Positions 7,066 to 16,373 of a stretch of DNA of 64,000 bases are shown here, one piece after another. This DNA comes from Chitinophaga oryziterrae (lineage in GTDB: Bacteria > Bacteroidota > Bacteroidia > Chitinophagales > Chitinophagaceae), in assembly GCF_009758125.1 (NCBI RefSeq), contig NZ_WRXO01000001.1:1178001-1242000 (forward strand), in the 5' to 3' direction. The notes under the pieces are model-generated. The model worked only from the letters and a program-made list of their open reading frames with translations. It ran no database searches and had not been told where the DNA came from. Numbering within the stretch: position 1 is the stretch's first letter; the number at the start of each line of letters is the position of its first letter. The translations under genes and the position numbers were made by a program.

Positions 7066-9189
7066 CTAATTAGACAAATCATCATTCCTTATCTCTCTTC
7101 TGCTTTTATTTATCCCATCTCTCAATCCACCAAAATTGTAATTCAGGCTAAGGTTGAAAGAACGGAAATAATCCCTGCTGGTACTGAATTGCTGAAAGTT
7201 TGGACCGAAAGTCTGGTTCCGATTATCCCTGTATTTTGTGAATGGATTTTTAATACTTCCCGCAACGGACAGTTTGTTTTTAACCAATTCTTTATTGAGT
7301 CCAAACGCAGTACTGATCCTGCCATTAGAGGTTCCCTGCAAGCCATTCGGTCTATGGCTGATTACATTCAGCTCTGCATTGATCCGCCAGCCTTTATTGA
7401 GTTGAAAAGCATTTGATAAAGCAAGAGAATACATCCAGCAGTTATTACTGATAGCCATGCCATCGTTAAGCCAGAGGTACATCACATTCCCATTCAAACC
7501 TGCATTATACCATTTAGTCAGCGGGTAACCAATATTGAAGTTACTACCTAAACTCTTCGCCTTGCCAACATTGGCATAAGAGGTACGGGTAATCTTAGTA
7601 ACAGGATCAAAATTAACCACCTTAAGATCGAGATTATTCATAAAGGAATAATCAAGGCCGATATTCAGGGATAGTTTCTTATTACTGCTATAACCTGCCT
7701 GTATATCATTCAACAAAACAGGGCGTAGATAAGGATTCCCTGTTGATTCAATATCTGGATTAGAGCGGTCTGCATAAGGGTTCAGCCTGTTGATGCCTGG
7801 TCTTCTCATCCGCTGTGTAAATCCGAAGTTAATATTGCTTTGATCGTTGAAATTCTTACCTACAGCAATGGAAGGAATCACATTCAGGTAGTTCTGATTA
7901 GCAACCGCAGCGGAAGAAATAAAATCAGCTTTTATTACTGTTTGTTCAAGTCTTATACCCGCACTGATATTCCAGCTTTTCAATGATAACTGATAGGAGT
8001 TATAAGCGCTGAATACTTGCTGTGTATTGGTATACAAATCTGATAACGCAGTATTCAATTCGAATTTGCCATTGTTGAAAGAGTTGTAATGAAAATCGCT
8101 GGTGTTCTTTCTGAGAATACCTTTCACACCCGCTTCTATATTCAGTGCTTTTACGGAAGTGACAAAGTCCATCTGAAAGGTATGCTCTTTAAAGCTTTGA
8201 TGTGCATTCTGGTTATAATCAGGGGTATTAAAATTAACCGCTTTTGATATGTTGATATTAGCGTTCTGATTTCCCGGATTGGTGCTATACATATAAGAGA
8301 AGGTCAGAAATCTGCTCTTGGAGGATTTAAATCCAAGCTGGTAATTTATCGCTGCATCAATACCATAAGAATGACTGGTATTATGATTGAGCAAATCATA
8401 TTGCTGTGAAGAGGTAACAGATGATAAATTACTGTTGCCGTTAGCGCGGGTACCATTGATGTTGAATTGTGCGGAGAGGAGGTTCAGTGAATCAATTTCA
8501 TAACTCAGCTGTGTACCAAAATAACCATTTGTATTTTTAGATGTAGCTAATCCGCTCTGTTGCAGGTTTGTTGTATCAGTACCTGTTCTGGTATTGGTAA
8601 AACTGGTCTGAGGGGAATAATATATACTTACTCCGGCAAAAGCGGAAACGCCTAATTTACCCAGTTTAGCAGTGAAAGAACCACCCGCTCCGGGACCGCC
8701 AGCGGGAAAGCCTTCGTTTACATTTAAAGTACCGTTATAACCTTCATTCACCTTTCTGTCAGTAATGATATTAATGATCCCGGCAAGGCCTTCCGCATCA
8801 TATTTAGCGGGAGGGACCGTGATCACTTCTATTTTCTGGATGGTAGATGCAGGCATGCTTCTCAGTATCGCTGTTAAGTTACCATTCACCATACTGGAAG
8901 ACTTGCCATTAATCAGCACTTTAAAACCCGCATTTCCTTTTAAAAGAATATTGTCACTACCATCCAACGTGATAAAAGGGATTTTACGCATCATCCCCAA
9001 AACGCTGTTGCCTTTACTTTCAGGATCTGCCTGTAGGTTGTAGATGATACGATCTGCCTTTTGTTGAACGAATGTTTTGTTGGCAATGATGGCCACTTCT
9101 TTTAAGGTCTTTGCGGAATCAGCGGTTTGTGCCAGCACGGTATTACTAATCAATATGCTGATAATCAGTATTGTAAATTTATTGTACAT
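7066..9189 (-). CDS. TonB-receptor-like outer membrane beta-barrel protein
   Basis: 707 aa. Signal peptide MYNKFTILIISILISNTVLAQ-type with cleavage after LAQ. Residues about 30-150 are a plug domain (VLGMMRKIPFITLDGSDNI, LINGK, IQKIEVITVPPAKYDAEGLAGIINI). The rest is aromatic-rich beta-strands of the outer-membrane barrel superfamily found in Bacteroidota. The N-terminal carboxypeptidase-regulatory-like domain that usually precedes the plug is absent, as is an obvious TonB box, so it is a short form. No SusD partner or linked sigma/anti-sigma of the FecIR type stands beside it. Ligand unknown; the barrel assignment is safe. Confidence 0.82.
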   Translation of the reverse strand: MYNKFTILIISILISNTVLAQTADSAKTLKEVAIIANKTFVQQKADRIIYNLQADPESKGNSVLGMMRKIPFITLDGSDNILLKGNAGFKVLINGKSSSMVNGNLTAILRSMPASTIQKIEVITVPPAKYDAEGLAGIINIITDRKVNEGYNGTLNVNEGFPAGGPGAGGSFTAKLGKLGVSAFAGVSIYYSPQTSFTNTRTGTDTTNLQQSGLATSKNTNGYFGTQLSYEIDSLNLLSAQFNINGTRANGNSNLSSVTSSQQYDLLNHNTSHSYGIDAAINYQLGFKSSKSRFLTFSYMYSTNPGNQNANINISKAVNFNTPDYNQNAHQSFKEHTFQMDFVTSVKALNIEAGVKGILRKNTSDFHYNSFNNGKFELNTALSDLYTNTQQVFSAYNSYQLSLKSWNISAGIRLEQTVIKADFISSAAVANQNYLNVIPSIAVGKNFNDQSNINFGFTQRMRRPGINRLNPYADRSNPDIESTGNPYLRPVLLNDIQAGYSSNKKLSLNIGLDYSFMNNLDLKVVNFDPVTKITRTSYANVGKAKSLGSNFNIGYPLTKWYNAGLNGNVMYLWLNDGMAISNNCWMYSLALSNAFQLNKGWRINAELNVISHRPNGLQGTSNGRISTAFGLNKELVKNKLSVAGSIKNPFTKYRDNRNQTFGPNFQQFSTSRDYFRSFNLSLNYNFGGLRDGINKSRREIRNDDLSN

Positions 9190-9276
9190 GGTAATGATGT
9201 ATTAAATTTGGGACATAGGTATCCTGGTAAGAGCGGGATGCACTTTCAAATCGGGTATCAGAAAATTAACAGGAGT

Positions 9277-9612
9277 TTAGCCTTTTCTTTTTTGTATCAT
9301 TAAGTAATAGGTGATAAATCCAAGGGCTATGAAGATCATTTCAACGCCGTAAGGCAAAGGGGAGTTTTCAGCACTATAGGGTATATATTCCATGGCTACC
9401 AGGCCTATACCGGCGAAGAACAGTATAATACCCCACTTTAAGGATTCGGAGCCTAAGCTGGTGATTTGTGATAAGAACTTAAGGGAAGTTTCGTCTAAAG
9501 GACCGGCATCCAGTATTCTTTTCCTCAACCTGTAGTTGAATACGGAAATGATTACAACGGCAAGGACGATGAAAAATATGATGACGATTATAAAAGGAAG
9601 TAATTGTTTCAT
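9277..9612 (-). CDS. Small two-to-three-helix membrane protein
   Basis: About 111 aa from ATG 9612; an upstream in-frame ATG would add 24 residues without hydrophobic character, so the inner start is preferred. Membrane segments: about 4-25, a central GIILFFAGIGLVAMEYI, and VEMIFIALGFITYYLMI near the end, followed by a basic KRKG tail. It resembles DUF6249-type membrane proteins (uncertain). It is divergent from the ECF sigma factor gene, with a shared intergenic inverted repeat, so the two may be co-regulated. Confidence 0.65.
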   Translation of the reverse strand: MKQLLPFIIVIIFFIVLAVVIISVFNYRLRKRILDAGPLDETSLKFLSQITSLGSESLKWGIILFFAGIGLVAMEYIPYSAENSPLPYGVEMIFIALGFITYYLMIQKRKG

Positions 9613-9653
9613 GATAAGTGATTTTATATAGTAGTCAGCATAAGGGACAAAAC

Positions 9654-9686
9654 GGTTGCAAATATTTATTTTTTTATTTTGCAACC
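9654..9686. promoter_or_regulatory. Inverted repeat between divergent genes (candidate operator)
   Basis: GGTTGCAAA (9654-9662) and TTTGCAACC (9678-9686) form a perfect 9-bp inverted repeat around an A/T-only 15-base centre, placed between the starts at 9612 (-) and 9716 (+). It may be a dimer-binding site; there is no GC-rich terminator stem nor convergent gene end here. Confidence 0.4.
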
Positions 9687-9715
9687 ATTCATCAAAATGG
9701 ATTGACTAATGTAAT

Positions 9716-10267
9716 ATGTTAGATGAAAAGGAAATTGTATCCAGGATAATCAGGGGGGATTTCCGCGCTTTTGAGCTTTTGGTAAAAGAGCATGAAAAGC
9801 TGGTATTCTTTGTAATTAACCGTCTTGTAAGCGACATACAGGACAAAGAGGACATTTGCCAGGAAGTTTTCATCAAAGTACATAAAAGTCTGCCTGCATT
9901 CAAATTTGAGTCAAAGCTGGCCACCTGGATTGCCCGTATAGCCTATTTAACTGCCATCAACTATACCAAAAAGTACAAGCGACAAGCTGCTTATCCTGAG
10001 GGTATGGACGATTTCCACTTCACCGATGAGACGCCTGAACATCTTTTAGATAAAAAGAATATGGCAGAATACGTTAATCTGCTGATAGCGCAAATGCCCC
10101 TGGCATACAGAACGGCCTTAACCTTGTACCATTTAAACGACTTCTCCTGCAAGGAAATAGAGCAGATCACAGGTACACCAGAGGGGACGGTAAAGAGCAA
10201 TCTTTTCAGGGCAAGGAAATTACTGAAGGAAAAAATTGAAAAGGACCTTAAAAAAGAACAATTATGA
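9716..10267 (+). CDS. ECF-type RNA polymerase sigma factor
   Basis: 183 aa. Region 2 (about residues 10-80) has FRAFELLVKEHEKLVFF, DKEDICQEVFIKVHKSLPAFKFESKLATWIARIAYLTAINY; region 4 (about 115-170) has the helix-turn-helix YHLNDFSCKEIEQITGTPEGTVKSNLFRARKLLKEK. It would direct RNA polymerase to a specific set of promoters. Its stop overlaps the start of the next gene by 4 bases (ATGA), so the downstream membrane protein is translationally coupled and is the expected partner. Family assignment is secure; regulon unknown, with the adjacent ABC permease a candidate target. Confidence 0.92.
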   Translation: MLDEKEIVSRIIRGDFRAFELLVKEHEKLVFFVINRLVSDIQDKEDICQEVFIKVHKSLPAFKFESKLATWIARIAYLTAINYTKKYKRQAAYPEGMDDFHFTDETPEHLLDKKNMAEYVNLLIAQMPLAYRTALTLYHLNDFSCKEIEQITGTPEGTVKSNLFRARKLLKEKIEKDLKKEQL

Positions 10268-10671
10268 ACGATAACGAGATACAATCCTTACTGGATGGAG
10301 AGCTGATACCTGATTCCTTATCATACGATGAAAAGCAAACGCTTGAACAGTACCAGCTACTGATTGCAAAACTGGAGGAGGAGCCGCGTGAGGGGTTATC
10401 TTATAGTTTTGCTTCAAAGGTGAAAGCCCGCTTGCAGGCGCAGATCAATCGTAAAAGGGATATCAGGTTCTATTGTGCGGTGTTTATCCTTCTTATTCTC
10501 GGTTTTGCTGCTTTTTACGGGTTGCTGATTTGGGTAAATGCCAATGCGGGGAATGAGTTTGTCGGGACCTTATCTAAATACAAATGGGCCATCATTTCAG
10601 GAGCTTTCTTATTCGTAGGTATACTTTACCTGGATCAGAAATTAGTGAAGGAGAAGATGTTGAACAGGTAA
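10264..10671 (+). CDS. Putative membrane-anchored anti-sigma partner
   Basis: 135 aa, acidic cytosolic N-terminus (about 1-70: EIQSLLDGELIPDSLSYDE), then two membrane helices (about 72-94 YCAVFILLILGFAAFYGLLI and 108-125). There is no HxxxCxxC zinc motif, so it is not a classical ZAS-type anti-sigma factor. The 4-base overlap with the sigma gene and the topology suggest it holds the sigma factor at the membrane; this is inference from position. It is followed 22 bases later by the truncated ABC permease. Confidence 0.6.
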   Translation: MNDNEIQSLLDGELIPDSLSYDEKQTLEQYQLLIAKLEEEPREGLSYSFASKVKARLQAQINRKRDIRFYCAVFILLILGFAAFYGLLIWVNANAGNEFVGTLSKYKWAIISGAFLFVGILYLDQKLVKEKMLNR

Positions 10672-10693
10672 TTAATCTAAAAAAATCCATAGC

Positions 10694-11503
10694 ATGTTCA
10701 GAAATAATTTAAAGACAGCGTGGCGACGTTTTCTGAGGGACCGGCAATTTACTATCCTTAATTTGATTGGGCTCTCAACGGGCCTGGCCGCTGCGCTATT
10801 GATCTGTTTGTGGGTGAGCGATGAGATAAGTGTCAATAAATTTCACAAAAAAGACAGGCAACTATACCAGGTGATAAGTAACCTTAAAACCTCGCAGGGT
10901 ATTATGACCATGGATATAACGCCGGTCCCGCTGGCGGAATCATTGGTGAAAGAAATGCCCGAAGTGGAATCAGCGGTGTCCGTTAATGATTTTTTTAACT
11001 GGCAAAGCAGAGAAGGCATCCTGTCGTCCGGGAACAAGCATATACAGGCGCAGGGATGGAATGCCGGCAAAGATTTTTTTAACGTGTTTTCCTATGATCT
11101 TATCCAGGGAAATAGAGACCAGGCATTGGCAGATGAAAATAATATTGTGATATCAGCGACGCTGGCAAAAAAGATATTTAACACTACAGACAACGTTATT
11201 GGTAAAACCCTGGAATGGAAATACCCGTTCTTTGATGGCGTATTCCGGGTTTCGGGTATTTTTAAGGACCCACCTGCAAACGCTACAGGCCATTTTGATT
11301 TCGTGCTCAACATCGGGGTGTTACTGAAAAATGACCGATCAGCAAAGAACTGGACGAACTGTCTCGCTGAAACGTATTTGATTTTAAGAAAGGGGACAAA
11401 TGTTGACCGGTTTAATGAAAAGGTCGCCGGTTACTTAAAAACAAAAAATCCCGGATTAGAGGTTTTTTCATTGTTCCTTCAGTTTTGCAGTGACTTTGCA
11501 TAA
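10694..11503 (+). pseudogene. Truncated MacB-type ABC transporter permease
   Basis: 269 aa against about 780-800 for full-length members. Present: the first membrane helix (FTILNLIGLSTGLAAALLICLWV, about 20-42) and most of the periplasmic MacB_PCD domain (about 43-255: FHKKDRQLYQV, DNVIGKTLEW, VSGIFKDPPANATGHFDF). Missing: the end of that domain and all remaining membrane helices. Full-length relatives continue after an LFLQ-x-FSD block with RYLY; here the matching SLFLQFCSD is followed by FA and a stop. The break coincides with the start of the ATPase/LRR patch. It cannot be a working transporter. It sits 22 bases after the anti-sigma gene, so it was probably its operon partner. Confidence 0.75.
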
Positions 11504-11545
11504 AGATATTCAGTCACCCCCTCACATAAAATTAAAATTCGTTTA

Positions 11546-12850
11546 TTAACTTTTGCCTTGCTCATCTGATTGCATCTCTATTAAGAAATCCACATCATTA
11601 ATAATGGGCGTAGCGCCAAGCCTACCGGTTGCATACCATTTATCGAGCGGTGTTCCGAGACGTAAACCAGTTATATCAGAACACCTGAATAAGTTAGTTG
11701 CACCAAATTCATTTTTTTCAGTGAACCATATCTGGTCCCGGCGAAAATTGTCATTAGAAAGTTGTGTTACATCATGTGTCGCAAAAATCAATTGTGCATT
11801 TCGTTTGTTAACTAATGGATTATGGAACAGTTGTATAAGGAATTGGGTAATTATTGGGTGAAGGCTTTTTTCAAACTCATCAACAATAAGAACACTTCCT
11901 GTTTCCAGCGCCTCGATGATAATACCTCCAATTACAAAAAGGCTTTTAGTACCAGATGATTCTTCGTGTACATCAAATATAACATCTCCAACATGATTCA
12001 CACCCTCGTATACTGTATGTTTGGTCTTAATATCGTACTTGTAATCCTCCTGAAATCTCTTTTTAACTTCTTCTGACAGACTACCAGGGAACTTAAATCC
12101 GCTCCAATCAACTTCTTCCACCGATACCGAAGTAATTCCTGTATCCACAGCACAGATTAAGGCATTAAACCTCTTTGAAAAAACAGATTCCTTGTCCTCT
12201 GCAAGACGCCTGGCGTACAATCTGGCATAACTTGATTCATGATAATCCTCCATGAAAGGATAAACCATCATCTTTTGAGTTATAAACCGGTATGGCTCCA
12301 TCAAAACCTCCACGTTATTCTCCGCCGCTTTAGATAAAAAAAGCTGATTAGGTAATAATAGCTTTTCAAGTGTTTTCTTTGCTCCTTTATAGTAGTCCCC
12401 AAACTTCATTTCTTTTTCGGCATATCTCGAATAAAGTAATGTTCTGGTGTTAGTAGGATAATAGTACAGTTCTTCTGTTTCAATTCGTTCCTGGCTGAAG
12501 CTTATTGAATAGTCAAACTGGGTCTCATTTGAAATAAAACTAATCTCAAAAAACACGGGAGCTGAAGCAAAACTTTTTTCCAATCTATGTGGCTCATAAA
12601 GCTCTACAGCCTGATCCGGTCTAAACCCAGATGAGCGCTCTACTAAAAACTCCAAAACGTTGATCGCCATTAAAAAAACACTTTTCCCCGAGGCGTTTGG
12701 CCCATAAACCGCGGACGATCTCAGTAAATGTCTCTTATTAGAAATATCAAAGTAATTAGAGTGAAGCCCTTTTAATCCGGTCTTCAACATATTCAGTTCT
12801 ACACGCTCACGTATCGACCTGAAATTAGTTACGGCAAATGAAAGTAACAT
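11546..12850 (-). CDS. RloA/AAA15-type AAA family ATPase, probable defence gene
   Basis: 434 aa, cytosolic. ABC/SMC-like ATPase with an insert: N-terminal FAVTNFRSIRERVELNM, Walker A GPNASGKS (50-57), a long helical/variable middle (about 70-290), signature ESSGTKS (297-303), Walker B LIVDEFEKSLHP (321-332) and H-loop FATHD (356-360), then the LSNDNFRRDQIWF and GRLGATPII blocks typical of AAA15/RloA-like proteins. Such ATPases form defence and toxin systems, usually with an RloB or nuclease partner; none follows here, because the truncated permease is convergent only 42 bases away. All catalytic motifs are intact. Defence role is inferred from the family. Confidence 0.82.
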   Translation of the reverse strand: MLLSFAVTNFRSIRERVELNMLKTGLKGLHSNYFDISNKRHLLRSSAVYGPNASGKSVFLMAINVLEFLVERSSGFRPDQAVELYEPHRLEKSFASAPVFFEISFISNETQFDYSISFSQERIETEELYYYPTNTRTLLYSRYAEKEMKFGDYYKGAKKTLEKLLLPNQLFLSKAAENNVEVLMEPYRFITQKMMVYPFMEDYHESSYARLYARRLAEDKESVFSKRFNALICAVDTGITSVSVEEVDWSGFKFPGSLSEEVKKRFQEDYKYDIKTKHTVYEGVNHVGDVIFDVHEESSGTKSLFVIGGIIIEALETGSVLIVDEFEKSLHPIITQFLIQLFHNPLVNKRNAQLIFATHDVTQLSNDNFRRDQIWFTEKNEFGATNLFRCSDITGLRLGTPLDKWYATGRLGATPIINDVDFLIEMQSDEQGKS

Positions 12851-12871
12851 CGATCTGATCTTTTCTTATTT

Positions 12872-12902
12872 CAAAGATAAGGGTTTTTATTGTGTGTCCG
12901 AA
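12872..12902 (-). promoter_or_regulatory. Promoter of the AAA ATPase gene
   Basis: On the minus strand: TATCTTTG (12872-12879) preceded after 19 bases by TTCG (12899-12902), one base off TTTG. Start codon 22 bases downstream. Confidence 0.55.
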
Positions 12903-12928
12903 ATAATATAGTTATTTGCTGTTTTTTG

Positions 12929-13329
12929 TCAATTAATTAAGTTTAAACGGATTTTTATAGCTGAGAACGGGTTTGATATGCATATAGAATGGCTGGGAAT
13001 TCTTTTTAATTTACTTCCATATAACCAAACTTTTGTTACTTTTTTAAGATTGGAAATGGTCTCAGGTAAGGTATGTATCTGAGAAAATAATTCCGGGCCT
13101 AGTTCTTTCAGGGGTGAGAATTCATCGCTGTTTTCTGCTGCAATCTTGTCTGCATATGAGCATAGTTTTTTCCAGGCGATGGAGTTTTTATCTTGTACAT
13201 TACCTGATATCAGACTGTTTGCAACAGAATTTTTTAAAGGTAGGTCGGGTTTGTCTCCCAAAGAATTCAGAAAGCATCTTTGAAAGATCCTTAATAATTT
13301 ATTGTAAATTGAGACAATGTTTGTTAACA
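12929..13329 (-). pseudogene. Leucine-rich-repeat gene remnant
   Basis: An open leftward frame (it stays open to 13375, across the start of the kinase gene on the other strand). Near its end it reads LPETISNLKKVTKVWLYGSKLKRIPSHS, given here as one repeat with the L-P-x-x-I-x-x-L pattern of bacterial leucine-rich repeats, followed by an abrupt tail and stop. Only about one repeat survives, there is no credible start, and it overlaps a better gene, so I take it for the rest of a larger LRR protein lost by rearrangement. Confidence 0.45.
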
Positions 13330-16300
13330 ATGAGTCTACGGCGAATCCCTTATTTATTGATGAGTTATACTGCATTCCTGCGGATCAGCGTATGTTTGCT
13401 CCTTCTTCCATTTATTACTGTCGCACAAACCAGCTTCCATTTATCAACAGATAACGGACTATCAGGCAAATTGCTAACAGTCTTAACACGAGACCATTTA
13501 AATAACATGTGGTTTGGCTCTTATAATGGACTTTATAAACACGAAGGCGCTCGTATAAAGTGGTACAACCGTGTGGGCAATGATAGCCTTTCCCTTAGTG
13601 GCGGAGAATTACATGCTTTATTTGAAGATAAGGAGGGTAATATGTGGATAGGTACGACCGGAGGCCTTGACAGGATGAATATGCAGAGTGGAATTATACA
13701 ACATTATGTACTTACCTCATTAAATAATAGCAGCTCGCTGGGTTACATCTATTCAATTTTTGAAGATAAAAAACATTACTTATGGATCTCTACCGATGCA
13801 GGCCTGTTCAGAATGGACAAAAATTCGGGCAGGTATCACATTATAGCAGAGAGAAAGGATAATAAGGGAATCCCTTCTCCTATAGCGCAATACCATTGTA
13901 TGGTAGATACGGATAAAGGATTCTGGCTTAGCACAGCAAGTGGCCTTGTTTATTATGAATACAGTTCAGGGGATTTTTATCATCACTACAATAATCCGGC
14001 GAAGGACCCTGTCTTTAACCTTAATTTCTTAACTGGAACAAACACAAGTGATCTGTGTAAAGACTCACAGCAAAACATCTGGTTTGTAGCCAACAGCCAT
14101 TTGTTGGCAAAATATAATCTTAATACGCACAGGCTTGATACTTTTAAATTTGAACGTCCTAAAGATGCCTGGCCATATTGTTATTCTTTGATTGCGGACT
14201 TTAAGGATAATATATGGATAGGTTTCCGTCATGGAGGATTACAAATATTTAATACGGATAACAACACTTTTACAGTCATCCACAAAGAGGATAATAATAA
14301 AATATTACATAGTGATTATATTTATTCCCTCTGTGAGGATTACCTGCATAAAATGTGGGTTACAACTGACGAAGGTATTGATATTATCGATTATTATAAT
14401 GATGCTGTGCAGACCTATAATTTGAGTAATGCTCCGGATTTTACCAGTTTGAAATATGTATCGGGAATGATGTCTTATGATCCATGGAAAAAGAGGGTAT
14501 ACATTCCATTTTCTCAAAAAAGGCAGTTGTTCTGGTTTGATGAAACAACAAAGAAAATTCAATCGCAAAAGCAACTATATACTACTTTATATGTCTGGCC
14601 TGTTGAAAATGGCAGATTATTAAAAGGGAAATCCCGTAGCTTTTACGAAACAGGCAACGGGGTATCATATTATCCCAAAGAACTGGCGGACACGCCTTAT
14701 GAAATTATCTGGGCGGCCAGAGCTCATGGTATATCTTATTTCAAAAAACAGTCTGGCATGCTTTACCGCTATGCACATAATAAGCTGGAAGTTATTCCTT
14801 CTGTACAGTTTATGAAACAGGCATGTATTTCAGCAGACAGTCAGTTTCTGTATTTCATAGACCATGCTGAAAACCTTGCCAGGCAAAACATCATAACGGG
14901 AATAATAGAACGTTTTGATTTGCAGAGTCAGTCAAAGGCACTACATTTTTCTTTTTCAGATCCCCGGGATATTATTGATGATGGGAAAGGCAGTATCTGG
15001 GTAACAAGTCAGAATGGATTGCTTAAATATAATCCCCGGGACAGATCGCTGGAAGTATTTACAACAGCACATGGGCTTTCGCATAGTTTTACTTTTGCAT
15101 TACTGATTGATAATGCTAAACGTTTATGGGTGTGTTCACTGGGTGGAGTAGATTGGTACGACAGTCTTCACCGTACTTTTCATAATGTGATCAGTAATCC
15201 CAATAGTACTTATATGGATGCTTTTTGCAGTGGTATCAGGGGAAAGGATGGCAGTCTGTATTTTCAGGCGGGTAATAAATTGTACCATATTGTTCCGGAA
15301 GAGTATTTTAAATATCACGCCATACAACCTGTATTGCGATTAAATAAAGCATTGGTTGATGAAGATAGGCGCCTGACGATAGAATATAGTTTACTGGATT
15401 TCGAACGCCCTGAGAAAGTGCATTATTACTACCGTCTTGACGGTGTTGATCATAATTGGATTGATAATGGTAACCACCCGGACGTATTTTATAATAACCT
15501 GCGTCCGGGCAACTATACCCTCAATGTGCATGCAGTAACTGAGGGCGGACTGTCGGATATTAAAGACCTTACTTTTGATATCCGCATAACGCCTGCCTTC
15601 TGGCAAACAAACTTATTCGAGGTCATCGTCATCTTACTGATTATGTCTCTGATCTTTTTTCTATGCTGGTGGTGGGTGTTTACCATTAAAAGGAAGGCAG
15701 ATCTCCAGCAGCAAATGAGTGAGCTGGAAGCACGTGCAATAAGGGCACAGATGCACCCTCACTTTATTTTCAATAGCCTTAATGCTATCCAGGAACTGAT
15801 TGTATTGGAAGATATGCCCTCGGCATATCTGTATCTTTCAAAATTTTCAAAGTTGCTGCGGATGGTATTACATCATTCAGAGCATAATCTCATTTCGTTG
15901 AATGATGAGATTGAAATGAACCGTCTTTATCTTGATCTGGAAGCATTGCGATTTAAAAAATCCTTTCAGTATACCATCACAGTCTCAGAAAGAATTGACG
16001 ACCATGCAACAATTGTACCTTCTCTGCTATTACAACCATTTATTGAAAATGCCATCTGGCATGGGCTCATGTCTAAACACGGGGATAAGAAGCTCACCAT
16101 TAATTTTACAGAGAATAATGAAACCCTTATTTGTGAAATCACAGATAACGGTATTGGTAGAGAAGCAGCCGGAAATATAAAAGCCCGAAAAATAGGGAAC
16201 CACAATTTTGACAGCAAGGGCATGCTGCTGGGGAAGCAAAGGATCAATCTGATGAATGCCTGCCAGGGATGGACATCCAGCGTTGATATCATTGATTTAA

Positions 16301-16362
16301 AAGATGTAAATGGATTGGCTACGGGAACAACTATCAGAATAATATTACAGCAACCAGTATAA
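13330..16362 (+). CDS. Two-component propeller sensor histidine kinase (LytS-like)
   Basis: 1010 aa from ATG 13330, chosen because it gives a signal peptide ending in TVAQ; ATG 13360 is also possible. Order: signal peptide; two periplasmic seven-bladed propellers built from reg_prop repeats (NNMWFGSYNGLYKH, GNMWIGTTGGLDRM, HYLWISTDAGLFRM, NIWIGFRHGGLQIF); a Y_Y_Y-type domain (YYRLDGVDHNWIDNG) before one membrane helix (about 765-787); then a His_kinase domain with HPHFIFNSLNAIQ (His811 the likely phosphoacceptor) and a C-terminal HATPase with ENAIWHGL and DNGIGR. It probably senses extracellular glycans or related ligands. The LytTR regulator gene follows after 11 bases. Confidence 0.9.
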   Translation: MSLRRIPYLLMSYTAFLRISVCLLLLPFITVAQTSFHLSTDNGLSGKLLTVLTRDHLNNMWFGSYNGLYKHEGARIKWYNRVGNDSLSLSGGELHALFEDKEGNMWIGTTGGLDRMNMQSGIIQHYVLTSLNNSSSLGYIYSIFEDKKHYLWISTDAGLFRMDKNSGRYHIIAERKDNKGIPSPIAQYHCMVDTDKGFWLSTASGLVYYEYSSGDFYHHYNNPAKDPVFNLNFLTGTNTSDLCKDSQQNIWFVANSHLLAKYNLNTHRLDTFKFERPKDAWPYCYSLIADFKDNIWIGFRHGGLQIFNTDNNTFTVIHKEDNNKILHSDYIYSLCEDYLHKMWVTTDEGIDIIDYYNDAVQTYNLSNAPDFTSLKYVSGMMSYDPWKKRVYIPFSQKRQLFWFDETTKKIQSQKQLYTTLYVWPVENGRLLKGKSRSFYETGNGVSYYPKELADTPYEIIWAARAHGISYFKKQSGMLYRYAHNKLEVIPSVQFMKQACISADSQFLYFIDHAENLARQNIITGIIERFDLQSQSKALHFSFSDPRDIIDDGKGSIWVTSQNGLLKYNPRDRSLEVFTTAHGLSHSFTFALLIDNAKRLWVCSLGGVDWYDSLHRTFHNVISNPNSTYMDAFCSGIRGKDGSLYFQAGNKLYHIVPEEYFKYHAIQPVLRLNKALVDEDRRLTIEYSLLDFERPEKVHYYYRLDGVDHNWIDNGNHPDVFYNNLRPGNYTLNVHAVTEGGLSDIKDLTFDIRITPAFWQTNLFEVIVILLIMSLIFFLCWWWVFTIKRKADLQQQMSELEARAIRAQMHPHFIFNSLNAIQELIVLEDMPSAYLYLSKFSKLLRMVLHHSEHNLISLNDEIEMNRLYLDLEALRFKKSFQYTITVSERIDDHATIVPSLLLQPFIENAIWHGLMSKHGDKKLTINFTENNETLICEITDNGIGREAAGNIKARKIGNHNFDSKGMLLGKQRINLMNACQGWTSSVDIIDLKDVNGLATGTTIRIILQQPV

Positions 16363-16373
16363 AGAAAACTCTT

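Noticed and set aside
7024..7416. Rightward 130-codon frame
   Set aside because: Antisense to the end of the barrel gene and overlapping its coding frame.
10694..11503. Permease truncation as a simple frameshift
   Set aside because: No downstream sequence resembling the missing C-terminal part exists in other frames before the ATPase gene.
13114..13329. N-terminal extension of the sensor kinase (72 residues)
   Set aside because: Contains no domain and would bury the signal peptide; ATG 13330 gives a normal exported start.
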